This document shows positions 42,178-50,500 of a stretch of DNA of 64,000 nucleotides, one piece after another. This DNA is from Candidatus Desulfosporosinus nitrosoreducens (lineage in GTDB: Bacteria; Bacillota; Desulfitobacteriia; Desulfitobacteriales; Desulfitobacteriaceae). The translations under genes and the position numbers were made by a program. The stretch spans positions 1-64,000 of the forward strand of contig NZ_JAVHUW010000064.1 in assembly GCF_030954495.1 (NCBI RefSeq), given 5' to 3'. The first letter of the stretch is position 1; every line of letters starts with the position of its first letter. The notes under the pieces are model-generated. The model was not told the DNA's origin, searched no databases, and saw only the letters and a program-made list of their open reading frames with translations.

Positions 42178-43917
42178 TCAGACGATATTAAATTTCTCAT
42201 TAGCTATCACATATAGCTTTCTCCAGATCAAACGGTTGGTTATAACAACGATGAGGGCCATCACAGTAATTCCCCAAATGATTTTAGGCCAATTGCCTTC
42301 ATTGGTTACCGAGGCAATATAGGCCCCTAAACCGGTAGCGACCAAATCATGGTTGCGCCAGGAGACAACTTCGGAAACAATGCTGGCATTCCAGGCCCCG
42401 CCGCTGGCGGTGATCCAACCCGTCACCAAATAAGGAAAAATCGCCGGTAATATTAGTTTTTTCCATCTTTCATAACGACTCAGCCCCAAAACAGAACTCG
42501 CTTCCTTTAAATCATTGGGAATGGCCAAAGCGCCGGCAATAACGTTAAAGAGAATATACCACTGTGTCCCTAACATCATCAGGGGCACGGCACCTATCTC
42601 AGGGCTAATGTGATAGTTAAGATAAAATAAGGTGATAAAGGGAAATACCATATTGGCCGGAAAAGAAGCCGCAATTTGGACCAAAGGTTGGGCAAAGCGG
42701 GCCAGTTTGGGGTTTAACCCTATGGCTACCCCTGCGGGTACAGTCCATAGCGTTCCGATCAGCGTTCCCAGCAAAACGCGCAAAAAGGTATAACCGCCGT
42801 ATTCTAAAGGTTTAAGCAGGTCGTCCTGACCCAACTGCAAAACTAAAAGTATCCCTTGCAGGACATGGCTGGCTATAAGATAGAGCAGCCCAAGGGCGAG
42901 GCCCCATTTGAGGAGGCGGATGAAGAAATTTATGATGGCACTTAGGCTGGAATTTTCCTCAGCCGGTCGCTTAATACTTTTAATCCTCAGAAACATTTCA
43001 GCAATTCTTAGCGAAACAGCCTTAAGGACAGCATGTAAATGAGAAATAACAAGCGATTTTCTCAATAAATCCAGGAACCAGGATTCCTGACTATCCCCTT
43101 CCGACTGTTCCATTTTAAACTTTTGGGACCAGGCAACCAGCGGGCGCCACAATAATTGATCTAAGACGACAATCATTAAGATCATGGTGGCAATGGACAG
43201 GTAAATAGCCTTCATATCCCCTTTGTCAATCGCCGTCGCCATATAAGAGCCAATACCGGGGAGTTTAATATCCTTGCCTAACACGGTTATCGCTTCACTG
43301 GCGGCGAGGAAAAACCACCCTCCTCCGAAAGACATCATACTATTCCAGACCAAACCAATCATGGCATAAGGAACTTCCAGCTTTCTAAATCTGCTGAACC
43401 CGGACATACGGGTCATGGTTGAAACCTCGCGAAACTCAGAGGGGATGGCCGTTACGGAATAATAGAAGCTAAAGGTCATATTCCAGGCCTGCCCCGTGAA
43501 GATCGCAAAAATTGAAGCTAATTCGGGTCCCAGCATATTTCCCGGAAAGAGGCCGATCAGCCCTGTCACCGTAACGGATAAAAAACCCAAAACCGGAATT
43601 GACTGCAGGATATCGAGTAAGGGGACCATGACAATACTCGCTCTTTTACTATAGGCGGCGATACGTCCGTAAACAAAGGTGAAGATCAGTGATAAACCAT
43701 AAGCTAAAAACATTCTTAATAAAGAACGCCCAGCGTAATACGGCAGTAATATAGGATTAAGATCTAACTCGGAGGCCCGTTCAGGTATAAAAGAGGCCTT
43801 CATCCCACTGCCCAGGGTGAGTAAGAAATATAATAGACCAACAGATAAGGCAAGCACCAAAATATCCACCCAGCCAAACCGCTTAGGCCGCTGAGCCTGA
43901 ATTAATTCTCTGCGCAC
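42178..43917 (-). CDS. ABC transporter permease with two fused BPD domains
   Basis: A 579-residue membrane protein made of two permease halves in one chain, each with several TM segments and an EAA-type loop (EFREVSTMTRMSGFSRFRKLEVPYAMIGLVWN and DLKEASSVLGLSRYERWKKLILPAIFPYLV). Related proteins are NitT/TauT-type importers for anions such as nitrate, sulfonate or bicarbonate. No substrate-binding protein gene is adjacent, so that part must be elsewhere. The GTG at 43917 has GGAGGTG at good spacing. The first-half extension has a long loop of about 50 residues near SEGDSQESW. Operon with the ATPase gene. Confidence 0.9.
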   Translation of the reverse strand: MRRELIQAQRPKRFGWVDILVLALSVGLLYFLLTLGSGMKASFIPERASELDLNPILLPYYAGRSLLRMFLAYGLSLIFTFVYGRIAAYSKRASIVMVPLLDILQSIPVLGFLSVTVTGLIGLFPGNMLGPELASIFAIFTGQAWNMTFSFYYSVTAIPSEFREVSTMTRMSGFSRFRKLEVPYAMIGLVWNSMMSFGGGWFFLAASEAITVLGKDIKLPGIGSYMATAIDKGDMKAIYLSIATMILMIVVLDQLLWRPLVAWSQKFKMEQSEGDSQESWFLDLLRKSLVISHLHAVLKAVSLRIAEMFLRIKSIKRPAEENSSLSAIINFFIRLLKWGLALGLLYLIASHVLQGILLVLQLGQDDLLKPLEYGGYTFLRVLLGTLIGTLWTVPAGVAIGLNPKLARFAQPLVQIAASFPANMVFPFITLFYLNYHISPEIGAVPLMMLGTQWYILFNVIAGALAIPNDLKEASSVLGLSRYERWKKLILPAIFPYLVTGWITASGGAWNASIVSEVVSWRNHDLVATGLGAYIASVTNEGNWPKIIWGITVMALIVVITNRLIWRKLYVIANEKFNIV

Positions 43918-44394
43918 AAGTAACACCTCCGGTTCCCTACTGACTATCTATCTTATGACTAAAATTTATAACTTGAGATAGTGGTCAGTTCTTTGTAATT
44001 TGATCCTTAAGAAACATCGAGCAGGCCTATCCATATATTAACCAACCACCACCTTTTAATTAAAATAAAATAAAAATAACCTGGGGAAAGCACACAAAAA
44101 GTGTACAGCCCAGGTTTGCAACCAGAACCGCTTTCCCCACTCGTTTGAGCTTTGGCACTATACGACGTAGAATGTGCAACCATTCAGCTACATTAAGTAA
44201 AACCTTAAGCCGGTAATACCTGTTATACCCATTGGCGTCTCTCGACATTTCGGGGCAGTAGCCTTTGTTCGTATAGGAGCCTCACCTAACGAGGAACCTC
44301 AATTGTCAACACAAGAATAACCTTATTTTCCAGGAAAGTCAACAGTTTTCTGACACAGAGATCAGATTTGATCCGGATACGTTCTGTAGATATT

Positions 44395-44534
44395 CATATC
44401 ATTCTTTTTAGCCCTAAACTCGTCTGAGTTTCGCATCCACATTCCACCTGTACAAAAGACAAGCCTTTGCCTCTTAGCATAAATGACCGTATCGCATTCT
44501 CAGCCTGATTATTGAACCGCTCGATGTAAGCGAA
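44395..44534 (-). pseudogene. Remnant of an IS66-like transposase, frameshifted
   Basis: On the minus strand the frame reads FAYIERFNNQAENAIRSF and then MLRGK; the NNxAENAIRxF pattern is close to the end of IS66-family transposases (DNNxAExAIRPF). A one-base shift is then needed to continue into an open frame (LVFCTGGMWMRNSDEF...). Upstream and downstream no transposase domain or inverted ends are seen. The rest of 44249-44681 is otherwise non-coding. The remnant is short, so other transposase families are possible. Confidence 0.4.
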
Positions 44535-44681
44535 CAATTTGTGAATTATTTGTGAACTATCTATGAATTATTTGTGAAGCTTGGCTAAAAGTAGTTAAAA
44601 AACATTATCCTACCTCGCCGCAATACATAATAAAATTCCAGCAGTCAATAATATTCTCATCACGACAGAGGAGATGATCTT

Positions 44682-44897
44682 GTGAAACGAATCAAAATTG
44701 GAATCGCACTTATTTCCATGTTCGGGTTACTCTTAGGAACAGCAAGCATTGCCAGTGCTAAAACAGTTTCTCCGGTCCATCATGCCAAAGTGTCTCAGAC
44801 TTCAACAAAAAGTACCCAGCATCAGGCTAAAAAACAAACGAAAGCAGTCCAAAAAGTTGTTAAACAGACCAGCAAGCACGTAAGTAAAAAAGCCTAA
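44682..44897 (+). CDS. Small exported Lys/Gln/His-rich protein
   Basis: A 71-residue protein with a clear signal peptide (MKRIKIGIALISMFGLLLGTASIASA, cleavage near residue 26). The mature part is rich in Lys, Gln, Ser, Thr and His (HHAKVSQTSTKSTQHQAKKQTKAVQKVVKQTSK), with no fold motif. The composition recalls acid-shock proteins of the Asr type, but there is no sequence proof. AGAGGAG precedes the GTG start at good distance. A perfect terminator follows immediately. Role unknown, perhaps in cell-envelope protection. Confidence 0.8.
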   Translation: MKRIKIGIALISMFGLLLGTASIASAKTVSPVHHAKVSQTSTKSTQHQAKKQTKAVQKVVKQTSKHVSKKA

Positions 44898-44898
44898 T

Positions 44899-44935
44899 TA
44901 ATCAAGCCATCAGCATAGCTGATGGCTTGATTAAT
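44899..44935 (+). terminator. Perfect 17-bp stem terminator
   Basis: TTAATCAAGCCATCAGC and GCTGATGGCTTGATTAA pair around ATA directly after the stop of the exported-protein gene. The tail is not very T-rich on the plus strand, but the stem is very strong. Confidence 0.8.
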
Positions 44936-44942
44936 GTCGTTG

Positions 44943-45008
44943 GTGTTAACCCGTTATGGTTCGCTGACCTGGAAAGGACCGGCAATTAGAACCATAACGG
45001 GTTAACAC
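44943..45008. repeat. 19-bp perfect inverted repeat reaching into the FmdB stop codon
   Basis: GTGTTAACCCGTTATGGTT and AACCATAACGGGTTAACAC are exact complements, separated by 28 nt. The right arm overlaps the stop codon of the FmdB-like gene (45002-45004). It could be that gene's terminator or the footprint of a small element. Confidence 0.85.
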
Positions 45009-45205
45009 CCTGAACACCCGGAACAAGATGACGCTGAGCAAGAGCCTCCGCTCCCCTTACTGCCCCCGATATTGACAGAGGTAAACCTTTGCGAAATCTT
45101 AGAACTTTGACATTGAGGACACACTTGCCGCTCCTTCTGACTGATAGTACAAAACACGGAAAATTTATGGCCGCACTCCTGGCAAAGCATATCATAACTT
45201 GGCAT
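45002..45205 (-). CDS. FmdB-type zinc-ribbon protein
   Basis: A 67-residue protein of the FmdB/regulatory zinc-ribbon family: MPSYDMLCQECGHKFSVF with CXXC, then RQVCPQCQSSKISQRFTSV with the second CXXC, and a Gly/Ser/Cys-rich tail (GSCSASSCSGCSGC). The cysteine-rich tail is common in family members and may bind metal. GGGGAGG lies before the ATG. These proteins are thought to be regulatory or accessory, but the function is not established. It stands alone. Confidence 0.85.
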   Translation of the reverse strand: MPSYDMLCQECGHKFSVFCTISQKERQVCPQCQSSKISQRFTSVNIGGSKGSGGSCSASSCSGCSGC

Positions 45206-45297
45206 GCAATTTTACCTCCCCAAACGTTTTCCACTATTATATCACCCTGCGAGGCCATTGTCAGACTATCCTAATAAGGAGCGGATCTGCAAAATTT

Positions 45298-45323
45298 AAG
45301 GACCGTAAACCTTACGATCCTTT
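45298..45323 (-). terminator. Terminator of the LysM gene
   Basis: AAGGA, CGTAA and TTACG, TCCTT form a stem with a small bulge. On the minus strand it is followed by AAATTTTGC. It lies about 56 nt past the stop at 45379. Confidence 0.6.
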
Positions 45324-45378
45324 AGTTATCTCCACAACCTGCAGCTAGGCCCTTGATTACAGGTATTAAGAGAAACCT

Positions 45379-45687
45379 TCAGCGGCCGCGATATTTTGCG
45401 TATTCCTTACGGCCCTTATGATATTGGGCGCGGCCTTTTCGATATTCCTGAACACCTTTTTGATATGCTTCAATGCCCTCTTGCCACTCGTTTCCCCACC
45501 AGGGATTGAAACCCCATTGACTGTCAACTTTAATTCTTTCCCCGGCACGAATTTTATTCGGATTACTGATCCGAGGATTTAAATTCGTCAAATGATTAAC
45601 CGTTGTATTGTATTGCAGAGCAATATTGTACAAAGAATCTCCTGGTTGAACTGTATAATACATCACGGACATCCTCTCTTTTTCCAA
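45379..45687 (-). CDS. LysM domain protein
   Basis: A protein of about 95-102 residues. A LysM motif occupies residues 10-54 (YTVQPGDSLYNIALQYNTTVNHLTNLNPRISNPNKIRAGERIKV), binding peptidoglycan or chitin-like glycans. A tail rich in Tyr, Lys, Gly and Arg follows (EYRKGRAQYHKGRKEY). There is no signal peptide, so it may be a spore-coat or cytoplasmic-side protein, as for LysM proteins of sporulating Firmicutes. The first few codons hold several possible starts (ATG/GTG); those after AGAGG are best. Monocistronic. Confidence 0.85.
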   Translation of the reverse strand: MEKERMSVMYYTVQPGDSLYNIALQYNTTVNHLTNLNPRISNPNKIRAGERIKVDSQWGFNPWWGNEWQEGIEAYQKGVQEYRKGRAQYHKGRKEYAKYRGR

Positions 45688-45929
45688 TCTTATCCATAAT
45701 CATTTTATGGAGGACTAATTTTTCCTGTGCACGTACTTTTACAGCCTGAGCTATTTCAATTTCTTAAGAGCCGGAAAAGCTGCCGGCCGCTTTAACTCCT
45801 GCCTCTCTGATTTCAGTCACCTTTCAGGCTTTCTTCAGGTAAATTTCATGTTATTTTAAGCTGTATTTCAGCTTTGTCATCTATGATTAGGGCAGATCAT
45901 TAAACATGAATTAAGGAGACGATAATAAT

Positions 45930-46304
45930 ATGTATAATTTTCAACTCATACCTAACGAGAAAGTATTTCTTATTACTATGGGAGGGCTGATAACTGATCA
46001 GGAGAGCCATAAATATCTGGAGGATTTACTGAGAAAATTAAAAGCATTCAATACAGCCGAATACTATCTTGTCATTGACACCCAGGAACTCAAAGCTTCG
46101 CAACAAGAGATGCTGGGCCAGGTAAAGAAAGGCATAGAATTATTAGTTGCTACTCCCTTTAAAGGGCGCTACAACATTATATCTAAAAATCATATCACAA
46201 CTATGCAGGCCAATCGAATAGCACATGAGGCCTTAACTCAAATTACTCCGGTCAAGTCCTACGACGAATTTCTTATAACCAGAAATTTACACAAAGCCGT
46301 CTGA
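45930..46304 (+). CDS. Uncharacterised 124-residue protein (STAS-like fold possible)
   Basis: AAGGAGACG precedes the ATG. The protein alternates beta and alpha segments (FLITMGGLITDQESHKYLEDLLRKL, YYLVIDTQELKASQQEMLGQVKKGIELL, YNIISKNHITTMQANRIAHEALTQI), a pattern close to STAS/SpoIIAA-like folds. No conserved phosphorylatable serine at a STAS position can be pointed to. It has no membrane or signal features. It is transcribed towards the peptidase gene terminator, alone. No family name is assigned. Confidence 0.7.
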   Translation: MYNFQLIPNEKVFLITMGGLITDQESHKYLEDLLRKLKAFNTAEYYLVIDTQELKASQQEMLGQVKKGIELLVATPFKGRYNIISKNHITTMQANRIAHEALTQITPVKSYDEFLITRNLHKAV

Positions 46305-46366
46305 CCATCTTCGCCAAAGTTCCCAGGTTTAATTCCTGTCCTACCTATAAAAGCATACCTATAAAG

Positions 46367-46451
46367 AATACAAACCTGGTGGAATAAAGCCACCAGGTTT
46401 GTATTGCGCCAGGCCGGTCAGAACCGGCGGGAAACGTGTCTGGCCTGGCGC
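46367..46451 (-). terminator. Two tandem hairpins after the M24 peptidase gene
   Basis: Hairpin 1 pairs AATACAAACCTGGTGG with CCACCAGGTTTGTATT, and hairpin 2 pairs GCGCCAGGCC with GGCCTGGCGC. They lie between the convergent genes ending at 46304 and 46460. Both arms are perfect. They may act as a two-way terminator. Confidence 0.8.
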
Positions 46452-46459
46452 AAGCAAAA

Positions 46460-47530
46460 TCAAGCGATAACCTGCAATTCTTTGGGATAGTGATTGAGCA
46501 CCTCGCAGCCATCCTCCGTAACAAGCGCCAGGTCTTCAATTCTTACCCCAAACTCTCCCGGCAGGTAAATTCCAGGTTCAACGGAAAAAATCATCCCCAC
46601 CTCAAGCGGAATATCCGAAGCCATACTGACATCAGGCGGCTCGTGGCATTCAAGCCCGATGCCATGACCCAGGCGGTGTGTGAAATACTGGCCATATCCG
46701 CCTTGGGCGATGATATCCCTCGCCGCTTTATCAATTTCCGAAAGCAATACCCCCGGCTTTATCCTGGAAAGGGCCGTTTCGTTGGCTGATTTTACCAGGT
46801 CATAAACCTGACGCTGTTTCTCGGAGACGGTTTTATAAAAAACCGTTCTGGTCATATCGCACCAATAGCGGTTGAGAGGAGTAAAAATATCAAAGATTAC
46901 GCTGTCGCCCGCTTTCAGAAGCGTACTGTCACCGCAGTGATGGGGGTCCGAGCAATTGGCAGCAAAGCAAACAATCTGTGTTCCCTCACTATCGGCGCCG
47001 TTTTCCCTAAAAAGCTTATTGACCTGCGCAGCAAGATGACTCTCCGTCACGCCGTCTTCAAGCAGGGCAATAGCTGCTCCAACAACCCGGTCATTAATTA
47101 AAGAATTTTGACGCATGAGGGCAATTTCGCTTTCGTCTTTCATTTTTCTTGCCAAGTCCACCGCTGCGGAGCCTTGTACCGGTACAATATCCTTTCTCAA
47201 CTCCATTAGTTCGATCAAAAACTTGCTGCTCCAAAACTTATCAATGCCCAATTTTCCCAGCTGGACAACTTCCGCAAGACCTCCGACAGGATTATCGCTG
47301 TCCTTATGGCAAACCAAAGGCAGTTCGGCTGTACTTTTAAGCCCAAAAATTTCATTGCCAAACAGGACGGCTCTGCCTGAGGTATCAAGATACAGCGCAA
47401 TCATGCGTTCATGAGGTTCAACCCAAAAACCGGTTAGATAATAAAGAGAGGCGGTAGATGACACAATGATCTGTGTTAATCCCGCCTTTTTCATGTTTTC
47501 CGTAACCCGATGGATTCGTTGTTTATTCAT
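46460..47530 (-). CDS. Xaa-Pro peptidase (M24 family)
   Basis: A 356-residue metallopeptidase. The creatinase-like N-terminal domain runs to about 130, and the pita-bread domain carries the five metal ligands: two Asp in FDIFTPLNRYWCDMTRTVF, His in HRLGHGIGLECHEPPD and two Glu in SVEPGIYLPGEFGVRIEDLAL. It would cut after the first residue of peptides with proline in position two. Cytoplasmic. The ATG gives MNKQRIHRVTENMKKAGL. Proline-rich peptide turnover would fit the amino-acid catabolic genes further right, but they are 4 kb away and this is only suggestive. Confidence 0.92.
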   Translation of the reverse strand: MNKQRIHRVTENMKKAGLTQIIVSSTASLYYLTGFWVEPHERMIALYLDTSGRAVLFGNEIFGLKSTAELPLVCHKDSDNPVGGLAEVVQLGKLGIDKFWSSKFLIELMELRKDIVPVQGSAAVDLARKMKDESEIALMRQNSLINDRVVGAAIALLEDGVTESHLAAQVNKLFRENGADSEGTQIVCFAANCSDPHHCGDSTLLKAGDSVIFDIFTPLNRYWCDMTRTVFYKTVSEKQRQVYDLVKSANETALSRIKPGVLLSEIDKAARDIIAQGGYGQYFTHRLGHGIGLECHEPPDVSMASDIPLEVGMIFSVEPGIYLPGEFGVRIEDLALVTEDGCEVLNHYPKELQVIA

Positions 47531-47873
47531 CCTTCTGATCTCCTCCGCTTTATGTCTTTTTTATTTGACTAAACTAATTTTTCATACTGTATTCCTACAG
47601 TTTTCCCCCTCTTTTTTCATGTCTATTATTATAACCTATTTTTTACCGCCGGTGCTAAACTATTTCCATTATATTCATCTTCTATATCCATCTTGTATAT
47701 CCCATCTCAGAAAAACATATTCTTCAGACGGAGCGGCATTGTCCGCTTCACCGCGGACTAAAATAGCCGCAAAGTTTTATTACTACTAATTTAAAGGTTT
47801 TTTGCTGAATTCGGCGAATTCATATAATTTAACTCACTTTACCCAATACGCTCCCGGAAAAGAGGTTGATTAT

Positions 47874-49046
47874 GTGCGTTCTCTCAAACAACAAATTTTA
47901 ATCCTGCTTTTAGGCTCGCTCATAGTACTTGCCGTTTGCTTCATTGTTGCTTTTGGCTGGTTTATGAAAAACCGCGCTGAAGATGCGGCGTTCATCAAAG
48001 CGCAGGCTGATTTGGCAACTTGCGAGGAGATTATGGATAAAACCTTCCCCGGTCCCTGGCACGAGCAAAATGGGGAGCTGTACAAAGGGCCTGCCAAAAT
48101 CAGCCTAAATAATCAGTTCGTCGATCATTTGTCTTTATTGACAGGGGACACAGTTACAATTTTTTTGGGTGATACCAGAGTGGCGACAACCGTCCGCGGT
48201 TCGAGTGAGGAACGGGCCATTGGCACCAAGGTTTCCGCTAACGTAGCTCAAACAGTGTTGCAGAACGGGCAAACATTTGTCGGCAAAGCCAACGTCGTCG
48301 GTCAATGGTATGAAACCGGTTATGTTCCCTTGCGCACGGAAAGCGGCAATATCATAGGTATGTTTTATGTGGGAATTTCCCACGACTACGATCAAAAAAC
48401 TATCAACGGGTCATTAATTACTCTGGGGATTTTAGGATTGTCCCTGACGATTATCGTGGCACTAATTACTTGGTTCTTTCTGCAGAAATTCATTATTCAT
48501 CCTTTGCACAACATCACCTTGGGAGCCAGAGACATTGCAACGGGACACCTCACTCAAAAAATTAAAATATCAGGTTCCAAAGAGATCAAAGAATTAGAGA
48601 ATGCCTTTAATCAAATGGTGGAACAACTTCAATCTCTGACGTCTGAAATTAACAAAACTACTTGTGATTTTGAGAATAACCTGGTGCCAAGTGAGGAGGC
48701 AATTTACTCCCCACCCCCTCCTGACGCTATTGTATCCAACCCAACTCTTGATGACACCACCACTGTCAACGCAGCAGAACCTCCAACAGCAAATGCTGTA
48801 AACACGGGACACTTTAGAGGGCAAAGCTTGCCCAAAGGTTTAAATCAAGCTACTCTTGAGCATGTGCTGAAGTTTGTCCAGACGATTGAGCGTCCTATCT
48901 CAGCCGAGGAAGTGGCGGAAGGAGTTCAATTAACACGGGTCACTGTGCGGCGCTACCTTGAATTTCTTGAACAGTGCGGAGTTTTAAAATCCGATCAAAA
49001 ATACGGCACAGTTGGCCGCCCCCTCAAACTTTTTATTCCTTTATAA
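47874..49046 (+). CDS. Membrane-anchored one-component regulator: Cache sensor, HAMP and CitB-type HTH
   Basis: From GTG 47874 (AAGAGG at 8 nt) the protein has 390 residues. TM1 (ILILLLGSLIVLAVCFIVAFGW) is followed by an extracytoplasmic sCache_3-like domain, TM2 (LITLGILGLSLTIIVALITWFF) and HAMP (NITLGARDIATGHLTQKIKI). Instead of a histidine kinase there is a Pro/Ser/Thr-rich linker (about 280-320) and a C-terminal helix-turn-helix of the CitB/DcuR type (PISAEEVAEGVQLTRVTVRRYLEFLEQCGVLKSDQKYGTVGRP). The protein would sense outside ligand and bind DNA directly. The FNT transporter gene 326 bp downstream is the likely target. Confidence 0.85.
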   Translation: MRSLKQQILILLLGSLIVLAVCFIVAFGWFMKNRAEDAAFIKAQADLATCEEIMDKTFPGPWHEQNGELYKGPAKISLNNQFVDHLSLLTGDTVTIFLGDTRVATTVRGSSEERAIGTKVSANVAQTVLQNGQTFVGKANVVGQWYETGYVPLRTESGNIIGMFYVGISHDYDQKTINGSLITLGILGLSLTIIVALITWFFLQKFIIHPLHNITLGARDIATGHLTQKIKISGSKEIKELENAFNQMVEQLQSLTSEINKTTCDFENNLVPSEEAIYSPPPPDAIVSNPTLDDTTTVNAAEPPTANAVNTGHFRGQSLPKGLNQATLEHVLKFVQTIERPISAEEVAEGVQLTRVTVRRYLEFLEQCGVLKSDQKYGTVGRPLKLFIPL

Positions 49047-49119
49047 TTGAGCATATTGAAGCTTTTCCTGAATTTAAGACTTTTGATGCTTTTCCATGGC
49101 GGCAGGTTCTTATTATGAA

Positions 49120-49150
49120 CCTCCCGCTATCCGGGAGGGCATTTTATTTA
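49120..49150 (+). terminator. Terminator of the one-component regulator gene
   Basis: CCTCCCG pairs with CGGGAGG, followed by GCATTTTATTTAG. It lies 74 nt after the stop at 49046. Confidence 0.8.
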
Positions 49151-49371
49151 GTAAAAAGCTTTTATTTTCAATATTTACTTAATTAGCTTTAACCATTTTC
49201 TTTATGCACAATATTGATAAAAGACCTTTTTAATTTTCAAAATGGAGACAATTCAGATAATACTGTCTAAACTGAAAATAACCGCTTCAGTCACCTGCAG
49301 AAAAACAGGGGGTGGTCAGAGCACGCAGTTAGGCTGTTGGGTCTTATCAACAATGTTAGGAGTTGTTTATT

Positions 49372-50277
49372 GTGGAAGCTAAAGGATTTTTAACACCCAC
49401 AGAGATTGCTGAATCAACAATCCAAACAGGAATAAAAAAGGTAGCCTTGCCCATATCCCAACAAATAATCTTAGGGATTTTAGCGGGAGCCTTCATAGCT
49501 TTTGCAGCCGAAGGTTCAAATATGGCGGCTTTTAATCTATTCGCCAAACCTGAGACCTATGGTCTGGGGAAAGTTCTGGCAGGCGCTATCTTTGGAACCG
49601 GACTTATGCTTGTGCTTTTAGCCGGAGGAGAATTGTTCACAGGCAATACCATGATCTTAGCCGGAGTTTTAGAAAAAAAGATTAAATTCAGAGCTATGCT
49701 GATAAATTGGATCTTTGTCTATATAGGCAATTTCATTGGTTCGGTATTCATCGCTTACCTTATGGTACACTCCGGTTTATTTAGCAGCGGTTCTAATGTC
49801 TTAGGCGGAATGACTATAAAAATTGCCTCTTACAAAGTAGGGCTATCCTTTATGCCGGCCTTTTATTTGGGGATCATGTGCAACTGGTTGGTTTGTTTAG
49901 CGGTTTGGATGGCCTACGGAGCCAAAGACATGACCGGAAAAATACTTGCCATCTTCTTCCCGATCTGGCTCTTTGTCACCTCAGGTTTTGAACACAGTAT
50001 AGCAAATATGTATTACATTCCGGCAGGAATTTTAAGTAAAGCCAACCCTAATTGGGTCATGGCTTCTCATCTCGACGCTAAGGCTCTCGCAGCCCTCAAT
50101 TGGGGAACCTTTATCAATAACAACTTAATTCCGGTAACTCTCGGCAATATTGTCGGCGGATCGTTTTTTGTCGCGGGTGTTTACTGGCTCGTCTACATTA
50201 AAGCAAGTGCCAAAAAGGACTCCCTTCCTGCCCTGGGAAAATCCGAGCTGGAACTGAAATTGAACTCCGGGAAATAA
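49372..50277 (+). CDS. Formate/nitrite transporter family protein (FNT)
   Basis: A 301-residue membrane protein from GTG 49372, which has AGGAG (49358-49362) at right spacing; the TTG at 49363 is too close. FNT signatures appear: AFAAEGSNMAAFNLFAKPE, GAIFGTGLMLVLLAGGELFTGNTMILAGVLEKKI, and NWLVCLAVWMAYGAKDMTGKI, with a short loop before SGFEHSIANMYYIPAGIL. The family moves formate, nitrite or hydrosulfide. Six TM segments fit the pentamer fold. It follows the membrane-bound regulator, a likely controller. A formate role would fit anaerobic metabolism, but no pyruvate formate-lyase is in view. Confidence 0.93.
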   Translation: MEAKGFLTPTEIAESTIQTGIKKVALPISQQIILGILAGAFIAFAAEGSNMAAFNLFAKPETYGLGKVLAGAIFGTGLMLVLLAGGELFTGNTMILAGVLEKKIKFRAMLINWIFVYIGNFIGSVFIAYLMVHSGLFSSGSNVLGGMTIKIASYKVGLSFMPAFYLGIMCNWLVCLAVWMAYGAKDMTGKILAIFFPIWLFVTSGFEHSIANMYYIPAGILSKANPNWVMASHLDAKALAALNWGTFINNNLIPVTLGNIVGGSFFVAGVYWLVYIKASAKKDSLPALGKSELELKLNSGK

Positions 50278-50302
50278 GCAACTTAAAACCCCATACCAAA
50301 AA

Positions 50303-50336
50303 ATCCCTCCCGCGTTTGGTCTAAAACGCGGGGGAT
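50303..50336 (+). terminator. Hairpin after the FNT gene
   Basis: ATCCC plus CCCGCGTTT pairs with AAACGCGGG plus GGGAT with a one-base bulge. It lies 26 nt after the stop at 50277. The tail is only mildly T-rich. Confidence 0.6.
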
Positions 50337-50366
50337 GTCGTTGTCTTGAAAGCCCGCACGAGCGGG

Positions 50367-50456
50367 TTAGGTTGAGATTAAGAAACTACGACTCATGACG
50401 ATCTTCCCGGGAAGCGAAACCACAAATTCATTGTCCCAATCTCCCTGCAATAGCTT
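50367..50456 (-). pseudogene. 3' remnant of a second DUF1638 gene
   Basis: Translated on the minus strand, this stretch reads KLLQGDWDNEFVVSLPGKIV and then MSRSFLIST with a stop. It matches the last codons of the gene at 52340 (KLLQGDWDDEFVVSLPGRIV, then INRSFL) in sequence and DNA, with a few changes including Arg-to-Lys. Only about 29 codons remain, directly after the IlvD/Edd gene. A duplication of the DUF1638 gene followed by deletion, or insertion of the ilvD-like gene with a flanking copy, would explain it. Confidence 0.8.
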
Positions 50457-50500
50457 CTCCCCTTTTATTTGATATCGTTATTTCATACTCGTATCCAAGA

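Noticed and set aside
44060..44248. A 62-codon minus-strand frame upstream of the ABC permease
   Set aside because: No ribosome site was seen and the sequence has no recognised domain; it may be part of an old insertion.
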